From assembly GCA_009192285.1 (NCBI GenBank), contig CM018603.1:3960588-4024587 (forward strand): a stretch of DNA of 64,000 bases, given 5' to 3'. Positions 1 through 12,189 of the stretch are shown in pieces. Within the stretch, counting starts at the first letter, position 1; every line of letters begins with the position of its first letter. The notes beneath the pieces are model-generated. The model saw only the letters and a list, made by a program, of their open reading frames with translations, ran no database searches and was not told the origin of the DNA. The DNA comes from Morchella semilibera. Its lineage: Eukaryota > Ascomycota > Pezizomycetes > Pezizales > Morchellaceae. A program made the position numbers and the translations under genes.

Positions 1-760
1 AGCTTCAGCTTATATCTAATAAGGGAAAAAGCTCAAGATGATGCAGGGAATGTAGGGTAAAGATAGAAAGTGGAGGTTTCATTTATGGCTGGAGCAGTTT
101 GTCTACACAAGAATGTTTCTATATATGTGGTTAATCATCAGCCGAGTCGACAATTGAACCAGCTTGAACAGCTAGATTGTATAATGTATGTAGTTGGCAG
201 AAGACATCGTATTGTAAGTTTGATGTTTGTACCTAGACTGGGGAACGCCGTGGCTCATACTGTGGCCCCTACGCGGAAATAAAAAGATCGTATAGTTGTA
301 TAACATGTACATGCATACATGTAGTATCAGAGGTCGAGATAGAGCCGGCCGACTAAGATATGGAGAAACGGATGCTGGTTACCCCTAACCCTATTGAATT
401 AGGTAATCCTAACTACGAGTGACATTTAGTGTTTGGTAATATCTGTACATGTATTTATATTGTGTAGTAATATGTACATGTGGTGCTCGCATTAATAAGG
501 AGAAAGTTCTTAGGAACTGCAGGCGCATACTGTTTCTTCCTAGTATATAGTTTTCCTTCGAGGTTGGGGAATGGGCCCGGGGAGCATGGGGTTATATATA
601 TCGAGTAAACTGGCAAGCGGTTTTCCCTAGGGTACATCGATTTGTATGGTGACACGGTAATCTATCCTAGGTACGGGGATAAGAAATGATAATTCTGCAT
701 GTTTTGGGCTCAAAAAGTGAAGTTATCTTTCGTACTGGATATAGACTTCTCAAGAGCATG

Positions 761-874
761 TATATCCTGACAGGGCGATATATATCCTGAAAAGACGATA
801 TATATATATCCTAATAAGACGATATATATATATCCTGATAGGATGATATATATATCCTGATAGGGTGATATATC
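761..874. repeat. AT-rich tandem repeat, unit about 25 bp
   Basis: About five imperfect copies of a unit of the form GATATATATATCCTGATAGG follow each other. The units differ by the length of the AT run and by a few substitutions, typical of a decaying minisatellite. Confidence 0.8.
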
Positions 875-1216
875 GCGGCTAGCTGCCGCGCTCTGCCGAA
901 CTATCACGAACTTTTTCAGCTTCATCACCCGATCATCACTAAACTACTATATGCATCACCACCCACATCAATAGCACCTTCAGATTATCTCATCCATTAT
1001 TGGGCTTGCCAGAGTTGGGGAACACATTAACTACAAGAAGGGTTTGCACATGAATCTGAGCAAAACAGGTTAGGGTTTATCTACTACTGTTCTAATGATC
1101 TTGATAGTTGGCATTCATGATGGTGAAGGTGAGAAGCTGATGGTGATAGTGATGGCGATGATGGTGATGATGGTGATGATCATGTTGATGATGATGATGT
1201 TAGTGGTTTAGCTTGC

Positions 1217-1352
1217 TGCCCTGCCGTCCCCGCTGCCCTGCCGTCCCCACCGCCCTGCCCCATCCCCACCGCCTTGCCGTCTCCACTGCCCTGACCGCCT
1301 TGCTGTCCCCACTGCCCTGCCGGCGTCCCCACTGCCCTGCCGTCCCGCCATC
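1217..1352. repeat. C-rich minisatellite
   Basis: Degenerate repeats of CTGCCCTGCCGTCCCCAC-type units lie between a GAT/GGT microsatellite and a short run of GATAGCTTA repeats. Open frames across it on both strands are by-products of the skewed composition. Confidence 0.75.
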
Positions 1353-1763
1353 CAGCCCCCCTGCCGCCTGCATGATAGCTTATACCTCCTATGTGATAGC
1401 TTACCATACAGCGATGATAGCTTATCAGGGAGTAGAGATATGCCTATCCCGAAAACTCGTGAAAGTGCACGAGTTACGCAACTGGAGGTATAAAGCATCC
1501 TTGGTTTTAGGATACATTAGTATGGGAGGTTTTCATCCTCTATAGACAATAAGTTATCTTTTCGACTCGTGTACCACAGGGTTTTACAAGTATATTATAT
1601 TGCCCTAACTTGGAACTCCTGCAACTTGGAACCTGGACATACATACCTCTAGTGGCCGCCCATCTCACGCATCATACCTCTAATAGAGCGGGTGGGGGGG
1701 GGGGGGGGGGTGGCGGTTATCCCTTAGGAGGATAAAGTGGTTAAATTTGCGACCTGGTCCGTG

Positions 1764-1970
1764 CTAGTGATGGGCATGAGACGAGACGAGACGAGGCCAA
1801 GGTCTTGAACTTTGTCTAGTAAGAGTGAAATTAAGATATCTCGGGACTTAACTTTGTCTCGAGACCAGCAGCAAGACGGGGCGGGACGTACCGGGGCCTC
1901 CGCCGGGAGGGACGAGACGAGATCTGGCTTAATCTCGTCTTGTCTCGTCTCGTCTCGTACCGATCACTAG
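1764..1970. mobile_element. GAGAC-rich foldback / MITE-like element
   Basis: The left end reads CTAGTGAT followed by repeated GAGAC/GACGA, and the right end is its inverted complement, again ending at CTAGTGAT. The two arms are imperfect. No coding capacity is present. A degenerate relative lies at about 57.94-58.34 kb. This is a non-autonomous inverted-repeat element or foldback; the superfamily cannot be told. Confidence 0.55.
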
Positions 1971-3095
1971 TCTGTGCTGGTTCGGGCTGCTTAAACCAAC
2001 AACTTTCCTATTATCGAGAGCTGAGAAGCTGATTATAAGTTTACCTAGAGTGGATATGATATAATATTTTGTGTGGCTCGCGATCGAATCCCACCACTTC
2101 ACCCCTCAACGGATACCTTGTTGTAATTCGCCTTCCCTATCGCTTCTGGACCCAAATTTTGCAGGCAAAGCATTGAGGAAAACTATACGTGGAAAGCCGA
2201 ACCAAACATGATACAGTTCGATTTATATGTGTTGTATATATCTACACCCACCGTACCTGCACTGTGCTTTACACGTGTACCTCTGGTTAAGGAAGCTAAC
2301 TTGCTAGGATTATAGGGCCGGGTGATGAACCTCACATTCCTGTGGTTGAATAATTTAAGTAAGGCTGAGAATCTTTATTTATGATACCGGACTATTAATG
2401 AAGCGCGCCAGTCAAATGGGCAACAAAGTGCGCCAAGAAAGATTCCACCAGTCGGTTACACTCGATTTTTGTGCATCTCATACTATACTCGCGACACAAG
2501 TACCCGAAAATGCAGCTTGTACTGTATTGATGTATTTCCCTCTTTTAATCCAATAAGAATTGCATTTCAAGACTTGCATATTAATATATTCGGGTAGTAT
2601 ACATACCTCATACCTGCCACAAGTGGTAGAAAGATATATAGCTAGTTTAATCTAGTGACCCCGATCCCTTAATCGAATCATAGTTCACATCAAAAGAAAA
2701 ATAGCTTCAGGTAACTGGTAGATAGCTCCTTCATTTCTTAAGATCGGGGCTGGGAAGCTATAGAGTTTTAACTGGGCAACGTGCAACAAGGCTGCCGATC
2801 TGATATCTAGCTACGTGTATTATGCGCATGCGCAGTTGGGATTACCCCAATGGAGGCTCAACTAATCAGTAATAGTTGCTTTTTGTGCGATTTCGCGCTG
2901 TTCCTGATTTTGCCAATGGACACTACGTATACAGGTAGCTCGCCTGCCACTCAGATAATTTAGGTGTTGAACTCGAAATAAGCCCGGATATGATAATTAT
3001 TGCAAATATATATTGCTAAAACTTGGGTTTACAGAATTTTCTCGTCTTTTAGAATTGGTGGCTTGCAATTGAGCATCTACTAAGTGCATTGTCGA

Positions 3096-3566
3096 TCATT
3101 GACCTCCGACTTGAACGTTTGTAGCTTGATAAAAGGACTTGGACACCCTTGGAACTTGGCCTTCGCAAAATATAGTTTTTGTAATTCCAGGGATCTGAGG
3201 TACGGTATTTGGACTCTCATCAACTAGGATTGGCACAGCAAACAGGACTTTATTGGTAGAAGTATGCCTGTATGGACTGTAGTCGTGGCCATGGTACGTT
3301 AGGGTGTGGAATATTTTACTCGGGGCAGATAAATAGTACCGGGCAATGCAAGTTTTGTCTCTATTTGCATTGGTGAACCAAAAGCCCTTATTGTCCGGTA
3401 CTTTTTTTTTACTTGCCCCGAGTATGGTCATGTTATACCTGCCTGGACTTATAAACACGCATTTATGCTTCAAGCCTAGGTTCATGTATTGCGAGTTGTC
3501 AAAAATAATGGGATGCAACCGGATTGAACCCAACAAACCCCCAACCAGGACCAACCAGGAAGATGC
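3096..3566 (-). CDS. Weak hypothetical ORF, no ATG at its start
   Basis: An open frame of about 155 codons on the minus strand has ordinary amino-acid composition and a hydrophobic N-terminal stretch that could be part of a signal peptide. It opens with GTG rather than ATG, so if real it needs an upstream exon, which I cannot place, or an internal ATG near codon 29. The plus strand is also open over part of it. I do not recognise a family. It may be a chance ORF. Confidence 0.2.
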   Translation of the reverse strand, partial: ASSWLVLVGGLLGSIRLHPIIFDNSQYMNLGLKHKCVFISPGRYNMTILGASKKKVPDNKGFWFTNANRDKTCIARYYLSAPSKIFHTLTYHGHDYSPYRHTSTNKVLFAVPILVDESPNTVPQIPGITKTIFCEGQVPRVSKSFYQATNVQVGGQ

Positions 3567-3569
3567 CAC

Positions 3570-5020
3570 AAAAAAAGTAATTAGTAATAATAAAATGCTA
3601 GAGACTCGAATTATATCAGTATTTGGTTTATTGGAACTTACGGGGTCGGGGTGAGTGTCGCAGTGTTCGTTGAGCCATGTCTTCCCGGTGCGTCTAATAT
3701 CTATAGATTGAGATCGAATCTGGATGTTGGAAACCTTTAACTGAGCTTAAAGCCCCGCTTGTATACAGCGATGAAACTATTTAGCATTAACACAGTCTCA
3801 TGGAATTCTTCGTTACAGGGATCGTATGGCTGGTTTGACCAGGCTGCTCGTCAATGGACTGGGCCGGTGTTAAATGTATGGGGAATGCAGTCCATTCGGG
3901 AACCAAATGTGTTCGCTAGTCGTCGAAAACACATCCACCTTGTTTGGTACTGTATTCCTTAGGCTGGTGAGGTATATAGCTTCCACGACTTCCCAAGGAG
4001 GGAGCTATATATTCATACACAGTGGCTAAGCAGTCCGGTCCGTTATGTCAATTTCTCTACTTTTTTGATCATCTGTTCGGTGGCAGAGTTACTGGAACAC
4101 ACCCTGACCTGGAAGTCGGGGAATCCTACATGTCTCAACACCCAAGAAATAAGGGCATAAGGCATAGCATTACCAATATAGAAAATGACCGTGGGGTTAG
4201 TGTGGAGAACTCACTTATGTAAACGCATACGGTTTCAAGTGTGTGGTAATACTAAGAATTTTTGACCTATAGGTATGTGCACATGGGCTGAACATATCTG
4301 CCTGGAATAAAAGACTTGGAAAGGTATTGTATTCTGCCTTGCTAGGTGCACTGTGCCAGCTGATATCGATGTTCATGGTCTTTCTGGCGTATAACGCTGG
4401 TTGCGCTATCGGGTCAATTGTAATTAATTCTGACCAATTGCTTCGAGCCGTAAATCAACCGTCACATGGGAAGAGCGCACTCGTAATAACAATGAGACTT
4501 AGATTGGTTAAAACCACATTAAGCCATAAACAGAGCACTGAGGGTTACCGTCAAAGATTATCACTTAGGCTATTGTTGGGGTGGGGAATCTTACAATTTG
4601 GTACACGTTATTATTGGTCTAGGGTTTGCGTTTAGTTGGTTGGTTGGTGAAAGTCCGTTTAAGGAAGAGGGGAGCTAGATGGTTTTATAAATGTACCAGT
4701 TACATATACCTCATGTATGCAGTTACGAGTCGGGATCGGGCGAATTGTCGAATAGTTGCTGACTCGTTGAAATTGCCGGTTTTTTCGGCGGCCAGGTCAG
4801 CTCGTAGCTTTTCTAATTTGCTGACACTTTGCGAACGTGGGATATATACTCGAATGAAACGTGGAGGTTAATGACTGTACATTGTTCGGGGGTGTGCTTT
4901 GAGCTCGAGTGTTATCATAATACTAACCAACCTCTTCAATCGCCCAATTAGCCTGGTATCATTGGGATGTATATGACCGCATTCTTTTTATATATATATA
5001 GATTGAGCCACGATAGTACC
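3570..5020. other. No supported gene
   Basis: Several short plus-strand ORFs of 60-100 codons occur here, but none has a recognisable domain or introns that would extend it. A small hairpin lies near 3975-4010 (GGAGCTATAT against ATATAGCTTCC). Confidence 0.5.
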
Positions 5021-5030
5021 TATATAAGGA
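5021..5030 (+). promoter_or_regulatory. Candidate TATA box and 28-codon upstream ORF for the ankyrin gene
   Basis: TATATAAGGA lies about 170 nt upstream of the main ATG at 5198. An earlier ATG at 5035 opens a 28-codon frame that ends with TGA at 5119-5121, entirely within the leader. If the TATA is used, this uORF would be translated first and could reduce expression of the main gene. Position and motif are seen; function is inference. Confidence 0.35.
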
Positions 5031-5197
5031 GAACATGGCTGGCAAGGTTTTAGCTCAGCAAAAGAGAGATTCATTAGCCACTACAAACAGCGAGTCCTCC
5101 AGACATATTGCAACCGCATGACTTTTACCCTCCCGGGGCAGAATAATTTGTATGAACGCCGGACGTCAACGTACCTTCAGCTCAGAATTGATTAAAA

Positions 5198-8100
5198 ATG
5201 GCCGGCGGTTTCTCAAGCTTTGCTGATCATGACTCCGACCCCGGCGATGAGTTTTCAAACAACCTCTTTTCCGATCTCGCCCCATTGCTTGCTCTTGGAG
5301 GGGAGAGGGTAGCTGTGCAATATATGGCCGAGTCAATGGGTTGGGCAGACAACATTATCTTTGCGATGGCGCCTATCGGTGTTCTCACCGCAATAGTCAG
5401 TGCAATTAGGGTTGGTGGAGCCACATGGCTAAAGGCACTCGTTGGGAGAGCAAAAGAGAATGCTGCAGTTGTAGAGTCTGAGCTGATGTCATCAATCTCG
5501 GACGAGGTGTGCGAGATGTTCAACGGGAGGAACATTGTGAGAATAATGGGCAAAGCATCTAGCTATCAAAGAGTTTATAGTATTCCCAGGGGGCCATGAT
5601 CATGAAAGCAAAGGAAATGCAAATAAGCCAAAATACAATGGGTTCTGGACATTGTCAGAGGCTAGTGCGGAGAAGGAATTTCTGATAACGAGGGGTGAGT
5701 CGCGGCCCAGCCTAAATATAATACAGTCAGCTCCTATCAATGTGTAGCTACACGTATATATATATATATCCATCTGATGCGTGGTTTTGCGTACTTTAAG
5801 CTAATGTGGGAACTAAAATATGGTAGATTTCCCAGACTATCCTTTGTTAAGGCGAATAAGAAGAGATATCAAATCAAAGTCAAGGGGCTTCATCACCCAG
5901 ATATCTAAGTTTTTTCTCAGACGCGATCTCGAAACCCAGGCGGGCAGGGATGAAGAGAACGCACCAGGACGCGGCTATGGTTTTGGAAGAACGTCACGTC
6001 AATCATCGTTTAGGGTTTACATCGGTCACATCGAAGTACCTGTGCTTAAAAAATATGGAAGAGCTCTCGCCGACGCACTAAATTTGCTCAGTACTTTCTT
6101 CCCAAAGCAGTCAGGTACAGACGCAAACGGCGACGAAGTCATCAATAACCTGAGCAAGAAACCTCCAAACATTTCCCTCAATATTTACGTGAGTGGTAGG
6201 CGAGAGGAGATCCGTGCTGTGGCGGCGATTGCAATGCTCCTTCAGTTTGGGGTTCTTGCATTTGAATGGCTCATAACGTATCATCCGGCCTTCAAACAAC
6301 AAAAAGGTGGAAGAGATATGGGGAAATACGCTTTCCCCCTTACATGTACTGGGACTTTGATTGTCGTTTCAGGGGTACTCCTTTGCAGCTACATTGTTGA
6401 AAGTGCTACCAGGAATGAAATCCACAGACTGGAGAAAGGGGGTCTTCAAATATTGTGGATACAACAGGGTGGGTGTGTTGGAGATCAAATGTTTGATTCC
6501 TACTTGATGGTGGCAAAAGGAATGCGCGACAACATTATTACATCACAACGGACGAAGAATAAAGATGGAGAGCCTGGTACCTCTTCTATCAAAGCTACAC
6601 TCACCGCAATTGGATCGGCTATTACCATTGCAGGGTTTGTGGTACAATTTGTCGGATTTCGTTCAATGGCTTGGCCTGCCTCGATATCTCAACTTGCTGC
6701 TACGATTATCATGATAATACTCCGAGCTTACGTACGGCGGGGTTTGTCTAACACCCCATGGGCGAAAAAGCTTCCCAAGGACTACGAAGTCGATTGGGTG
6801 GCTACCCGTACGTCCAACCAGGCTGACCTGGAGCTACTTCTGAGCAAGTCCACGGCTGACAGGGATACGAGTTCAAGTTGGCCGGCGTGGATACGTAGAA
6901 AAGGGGGTAGACTGTCGGGGGACTCTCGGGATAAGGGTGACGATGATCTGTTCTGGAAGGAGGGCTCTTTCGGGTGGTGTATACAGCCTGTTGGAGGTTT
7001 ACGGAGGTATAGATCAGCGCTGAGGGTACCCGAAGAGCTAGAGCTGCCGCGCTCAGAGTGGGGAATACGTCAGTCAAAAGGTACAAGAAAGTCAATGAAG
7101 CTTATTGAAGCAAGAATAAGACTAAAGTCTAAAATGAGCTGGTCGACATCTGGGCCTGCAGCCAAGCAGGCAGTTCTTGTGGCATCCGCTATAGAAACAA
7201 TCATGAACTCGTTTCCCCCAGAGGATTTGAATGTGGGAAGACTTGTATGGTCTATAAACGACGATCTGGGAGGCGAAACAACTTTTGGTTTACAAATGGA
7301 CAAATCTGGACTATGGAAAGCAGACGTGGATCAAATAGAGGCATATCTTTCTCTTTGGCTATTCTCGGTGTCAGGGGAGGGTGGAGAGGTGGGGTTGAAG
7401 GCACGCAACAGTAGTGCAGGCATTCCCGGTGACCCCGCATCGAAAAACTACTCTCTTCGACTTCTGGGGCCGATAGAAGAGAATACAGTTCAGTGTATGA
7501 ACTGGTGGCTGGGAGAAGCTTTTGCCTTGGTGGAGGGGGCTAGTTCAATCCCGAGCCTCAATGATCTCACGGAGGGATTCAAAATTGGTCCCACTACCCC
7601 CGCAAACGAGCGTGGTGGTATTCGCACAGTTATGTTCCAACGGCATCGGGTCGTTGGGTACCACACAAATGTCACCAAAACATTAGTTACGATTTCTGAT
7701 GCTAGTCTAGATGTTTTGTACGCACAGGAGCTTTTTTCTGCATTCATGCGGTCTTTTTCTCAATTCAAAAACCCAATAAAGGGCTCAACTATACTGATAC
7801 CCCCTTCTCAAAAAATGAACAACAATCTGGAGTTGACATCAATTGCCCTGGAACACAAGGAACTCAAGCGGGTCGTGAAGTCAATATCTCGAAGTGGCCT
7901 AGGATCCGTCGAAAAGGTCATGCTTAGCATTTTTCCTCCCCTGATCATGGAATTCAAACTTCCGGATATGACCGCAGCTCAGTAGTTGCCTCTATTACGG
8001 ACAATGGGCGTGTTGAAGAATCACACCAACGTTGGAAGAGAGCCGGGGAGCTGTATCAAATGGCTCATACGGTTGCAGTTCAATCTCACTGCATGGGGTC

Positions 8101-10335
8101 GCTTCTTTATCAGACGACCTGTGCGTTAACGGAGTTTATTCGGGCGTTAACACTTGAGATAGAGATCACTGAGATGTACCACGAGCCGAAATATCATCGA
8201 AAGGGGAATATAAAGTAAGTAACTGTTTTTCCAACACCGATTGATACCAGCTTCGGAAGAAATTGACGAGTATAAACTGCTTTAGATCCAATCGAATCTT
8301 GAAGCTCAAAGATATACGGGAGGGGACCATCAAGGCGTTAAAATGTAATGCACTACCGCCCTCTGTACTGACTACAATTAGTGGATTGTATAAAACGCAG
8401 CAGAGAGAAGAGGGTAGTGATCTTTGGATCTCCCTACTGGAGGGGCCCATAAACCTAGCTACTACGGCTTCGGAGATATTCGCCTCAGAGCTCTGGACCC
8501 ATCTCCATGAACACACAGCGCAAGGGGTTGAGTCGGCCTTTCAAGCTGGCAGCTTTGAGGGTAGCACAGGTATAAGGGACTTCGCAGGCTTTACACCTCT
8601 CCATTACGCCTGTTCAACGCACATAGCGAGGTGCCTGCTAGATGCTGGCGCATCACCGTATGCCAAAGCACATGATGGAACCACACCCCTTCATAATGCG
8701 GCTCGGGACAAACGAGAAGAAATAGTTGAATTGCTCATTCAGTATGTGTCCGACTTAAATCCGCGTGATAACCGCGGCCGGACACCACTACATTGGGCTG
8801 CATATACTGGGAGCTATGAAGTAGTCGATCTACTTTTGAAGGCAGGTGCTGACCCGCGTGTTCTGTCAGAGCACCGGAGGAACCCATTGCACATTGCAGC
8901 TTGTAAGGGTCATTTAGGGATAGTTGAGTTGTTAGTTAAGAACGGGAAGGTGGATATAATTAGGATACCAGATAGCGACGGGCGCACCCCATTGCACTTA
9001 GCGGTCGCTGGGAATCATTGCAGGGTTATTTCGTATCTTGCAGATCTAGAGAGGTACTGGCCTGAAGACCTTTCGGGATTCACAGCGATCCATCTGGTGG
9101 CACTTTCGGGGGATAGGGAGGCCATCGAGGCCGTCTTTGGGGGTAATTCGAACGCGGAGGGTGAACTTGAGAGGATGTTTAGTTCAGGTTCCTACGAAAC
9201 GCCACTACACGTTGCTGCAGAATATGGGAATAGGTTACTGGTCGAGTTCATTAGTTCGAAGATCCCTGACTCAGTTCTTTTGCGGGACAGCAGCGGCGAG
9301 ACAGCATTAATGCGTGCGGTACGTCACGGGCAGCAGGAGGTGGTTGAGATCCTTCTGGAGAGAGGGGGTGAGGGGGCCATCGAGGCCGCCTATGGGAATA
9401 ATTCGAACACGGAGGGTGGAGTTGAGAGGGGGTTTAATTCAGGTGCCTCTTACGAAACGCCGCTACATATTGCTGCAGAGGATGGAAATAAGTTACTGGT
9501 CGAGCTCATCAGCTCGAAGGCCCCTAGCTCGATTCATTTACGGGACAGCAGCGGCGAGACAGCATTAATGCGCGCGGCACGTCACGGGAAACAGGAGGTG
9601 GTTGAATTTCTTCTAGAGCGTGGAGGTGAAATGAACACGCTAAACCCCTTGGGCCAGTCGGCGCTCCACTTAGCAGCTATGGGCGGGGCGGACAGCACCG
9701 TGGAGGTAATCAGAGTCCTTCTTTTACGGGATATCGATAGCAGGACGAAAGATGAAAACGGGAACACTCCATTATTATGCGCCGCTTTAAGCGGGAATAT
9801 TTCGGCGGTTGAGAGTCTTCTTCACGGGCCCGGGTGTAGCAATATCGATATATATGCTGAGAACAAAATGAAACGGTCGGCACTACACTTAGCAGCTATG
9901 GGGAAAGGAAAAGACTCCTCGGATGTAATCGGAGCCTTGCTTTTGGAGGGTATCAGCATTAACAGCACGGATGTAAATGGATGCACACCATTCCTATGCG
10001 CTGCAGCGAGTGGGAATATATCGGCAGTAGAAGCTCTAGTTCGTATATCTGACAATATAAACGCGGTCAACAAATCAGGTCAAAGCGCCCTGCATCTCGC
10101 AGTTGGACTAGACCCCGCACCTAAGCCTTTGATTGAACTCCTTGTTTCAAGCGGTGTAAATAAAGACCTGAGAGACAACTAGGGAAAGTCTGCGCTTGAT
10201 TATCCTATAGCTCAGAAGACCGGCTGGTTAAAAGAATATCTGGCAGAGATTGCTAATGGGGGTGCTGGGGTTGTGGCGGGCGGTGCGGTTCGGAATCGTT
10301 TAGTTAGGTTAGAGTTTAGTGAGGTCGAGAGATGA
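5198..10335 (+). pseudogene. Membrane-domain ankyrin-repeat protein, apparently disabled
   Basis: Three exons fit: 5198-5694, 5836-8214 and 8286-10182 or 10335, with in-phase GT-AG introns 5695-5835 and 8215-8285 (GTAAGT). Exon 1 holds the AMAPIGVLTAIVSAIRVGG segment seen in a widespread fungal family of membrane-anchored ankyrin proteins. Exon 2 adds about four hydrophobic segments (6.2-6.8 kb) and a long soluble region. Exon 3 is roughly a dozen ankyrin repeats (TPLH, ALHLAA, TALMRA motifs). Three lesions are visible. The frame changes near 5555-5575, where family-like sequence (EFIVFPGG) continues in another frame. It changes again near 7970. A TAG at 10180-10182 interrupts an ankyrin motif that continues as GKSALDYPIAQKTGWL to TGA at 10333-10335. 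Likely a receptor-like recognition protein in origin. The lesions could be real decay or consensus errors. Two near-identical stretches (about 9118-9360 and 9378-9600) show internal repeat duplication. Confidence 0.8.
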
Positions 10336-12185
10336 GAAGGATTTGAAAGGGTCGAGGTTTAGGAAGGGGAAGAGATATTGAGGCTACATAGAGCAGTGTC
10401 AGGCTGTGAGTTTATATTTGTATATGTTCATATGTACTGGACCATTCCTTTCAAATTTCTTATAATGTGATTGAGGACTATTTGTTTTCTTATCCTTTTC
10501 TTTTGTACGCAGAGAATTGATTAAGGTCATATTTTATCTCCTATATATATATTTTAACCAAGGAAATATATTAACAGAATGTTCACATATTTCATCAACT
10601 AATGATATTGATAAGTAAATGGGCCGCGAGGGGAATTTTGGTAAGAAACATAAATATATGTATTACTCGTTAGCATGAAGAGAAGTCTCGTAGCGGGCAA
10701 GAGGCGCCCGGACATGGAAGTTCTGGGACGCAATTAATCGCTATTGGGCGAAAAGTAGGAATACATGAATGCAATGTAGCTACATTCCTGGGTACAGCCG
10801 ACTCTCGATATAGTGATATAGTGATGAGGTCGGGACCGGAAAATGGCATTCTTATGACAAGATCATCACTACAAGAAATGAGGAAGAGCGAGGTTTTCTC
10901 CTTTACTAAAAGGTTGGGACCAGTAAGACTCATCCTTATAAGGCGAATATCACTATATCAAGTATCACTGTATCTAGAGTCGGCTGTATATAGATTATTT
11001 ATATCGGAGGTGCATCCTCCAGCCACAAATGAGGTGAAAAATCAAAACGCCACCAGGTAAGTATATCTGCTTCAGCGCTAATTATAACTTCATTCGTTCG
11101 TAAGCGCGTCATATCCAACAAAAATATCGACTGCCGTGGCCTGTTTATCAAATGAAAAGGGTAAATTCCCGCTCAATCTCGAAAGCGTATTTCTCTCCAT
11201 ACTATGTATACTAAGACCAGCTTGGTAATAAAAACTCTTCATGATGATAGCGAAGGAGATTTCCTATCCGCTCATGGATCGTAGTTTATTGATTAGTCAG
11301 ACTCTGGTTTAATTATTTAATCACTGTTAATTGATAAAGGCTGTAATAAGTAATAAACTTACTTATCTCTGTGTTAGATATCTTTCTGATTGATATGACG
11401 ATAATATATAGAGGCTATATATAGAGCCTCGGACGTTGAAAGTGATGTCCCGAAGTCTGATCACAGTACTTTGAACCAACCAGATTTCACTGCCTCAAAT
11501 CAGATTAGCCAATAAACGTTGTGAGCTACCCCTCCTGGCAGGTGCTGACCTTTATAATAGAGAGACGGAGTTTGAGGGGTCTTAAGAAAAAGTCACACTC
11601 TTGGCTCGTTCAGTCTCGTCGGCATTTCTGTGCGGCGGATTGACGGGTGGTGATTGGACGTGGGTTTCAGTGCAACCAAATCCCTGGTGCTTTTCAGCTA
11701 CTCCCGTCGAAACAGAACTATTAGATGCCTCCCACACACAGCCTTTATACCCAGGGATCGACTAATCCACTTGGTTACTAAAACCCTAACCCTGTGGTGT
11801 CTCAGAAACCACCAACCAATCATTAACATGCATCGAGTGACAACATATGATCGTAGTATTGGTATTGACAAACTGGACAACCTGGGTATAATAACACGAT
11901 ATCTGATCATTGAATACCAGGATGGTGAGACTGGGTAGGCCATTGACTCATGTTATCTGGTGCTCAGGGGTGCGGTAATAAGCTCAATGTGGCTTGGCTA
12001 GCACTGCTGCGCCGCAATGTGTCATTGATGAAGATATTTTGATAACATCTGTCTGGAATGTAGAAATCTGCGACCGGGCGTCACTTTAACCTCACAGAGT
12101 AGTGTAGTGCCACATACCTCCTTGTAGTGGTATAGTATATCCTAGAGTAGAATCCTCATCGGCCCATATTGATATATATCGATCA
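10336..12185. other. Intergenic, one MITE, no supported gene
   Basis: Apart from the TA-flanked inverted-repeat element at 10795-10986, I see no gene. The ORF at about 11.65-11.94 kb is short and unsupported. A CCCTAACCCT decamer lies at 11784-11793. Confidence 0.5.
10795..10986. mobile_element. Tc1/mariner-pogo type MITE, 192 bp, TA-flanked
   Basis: The ends CAGCCGACTCTCGATATAGT and the inverse complement of CTAGAGTCGGCTG match over about 20 bp with few differences. Each side is flanked by the dinucleotide TA (10793-10794 and 10987-10988), the target preferred by Tc1/mariner and pogo transposases. There is no coding capacity. Confidence 0.75.
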
Positions 12186-12189
12186 GCCA

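Larger units (their letters stand above)
1..3095. other. Repeat-rich stretch without a supported gene
   Basis: I see no open frame here with convincing protein-like composition. The stretch holds AT-rich tandem repeats near 0.8 kb, a GATGGT-type microsatellite at about 1120-1200, a C-rich minisatellite at 1217-1352, a G-run near 1691-1710 and a GAGAC-rich inverted repeat at 1764-1970. The remainder (about 2.0-3.1 kb) shows nothing I can name. Confidence 0.6.

Noticed and set aside
761-1440. CRISPR-like array
   Set aside because: Units are directly adjacent degenerate repeats without unique spacers, and the window is eukaryotic.
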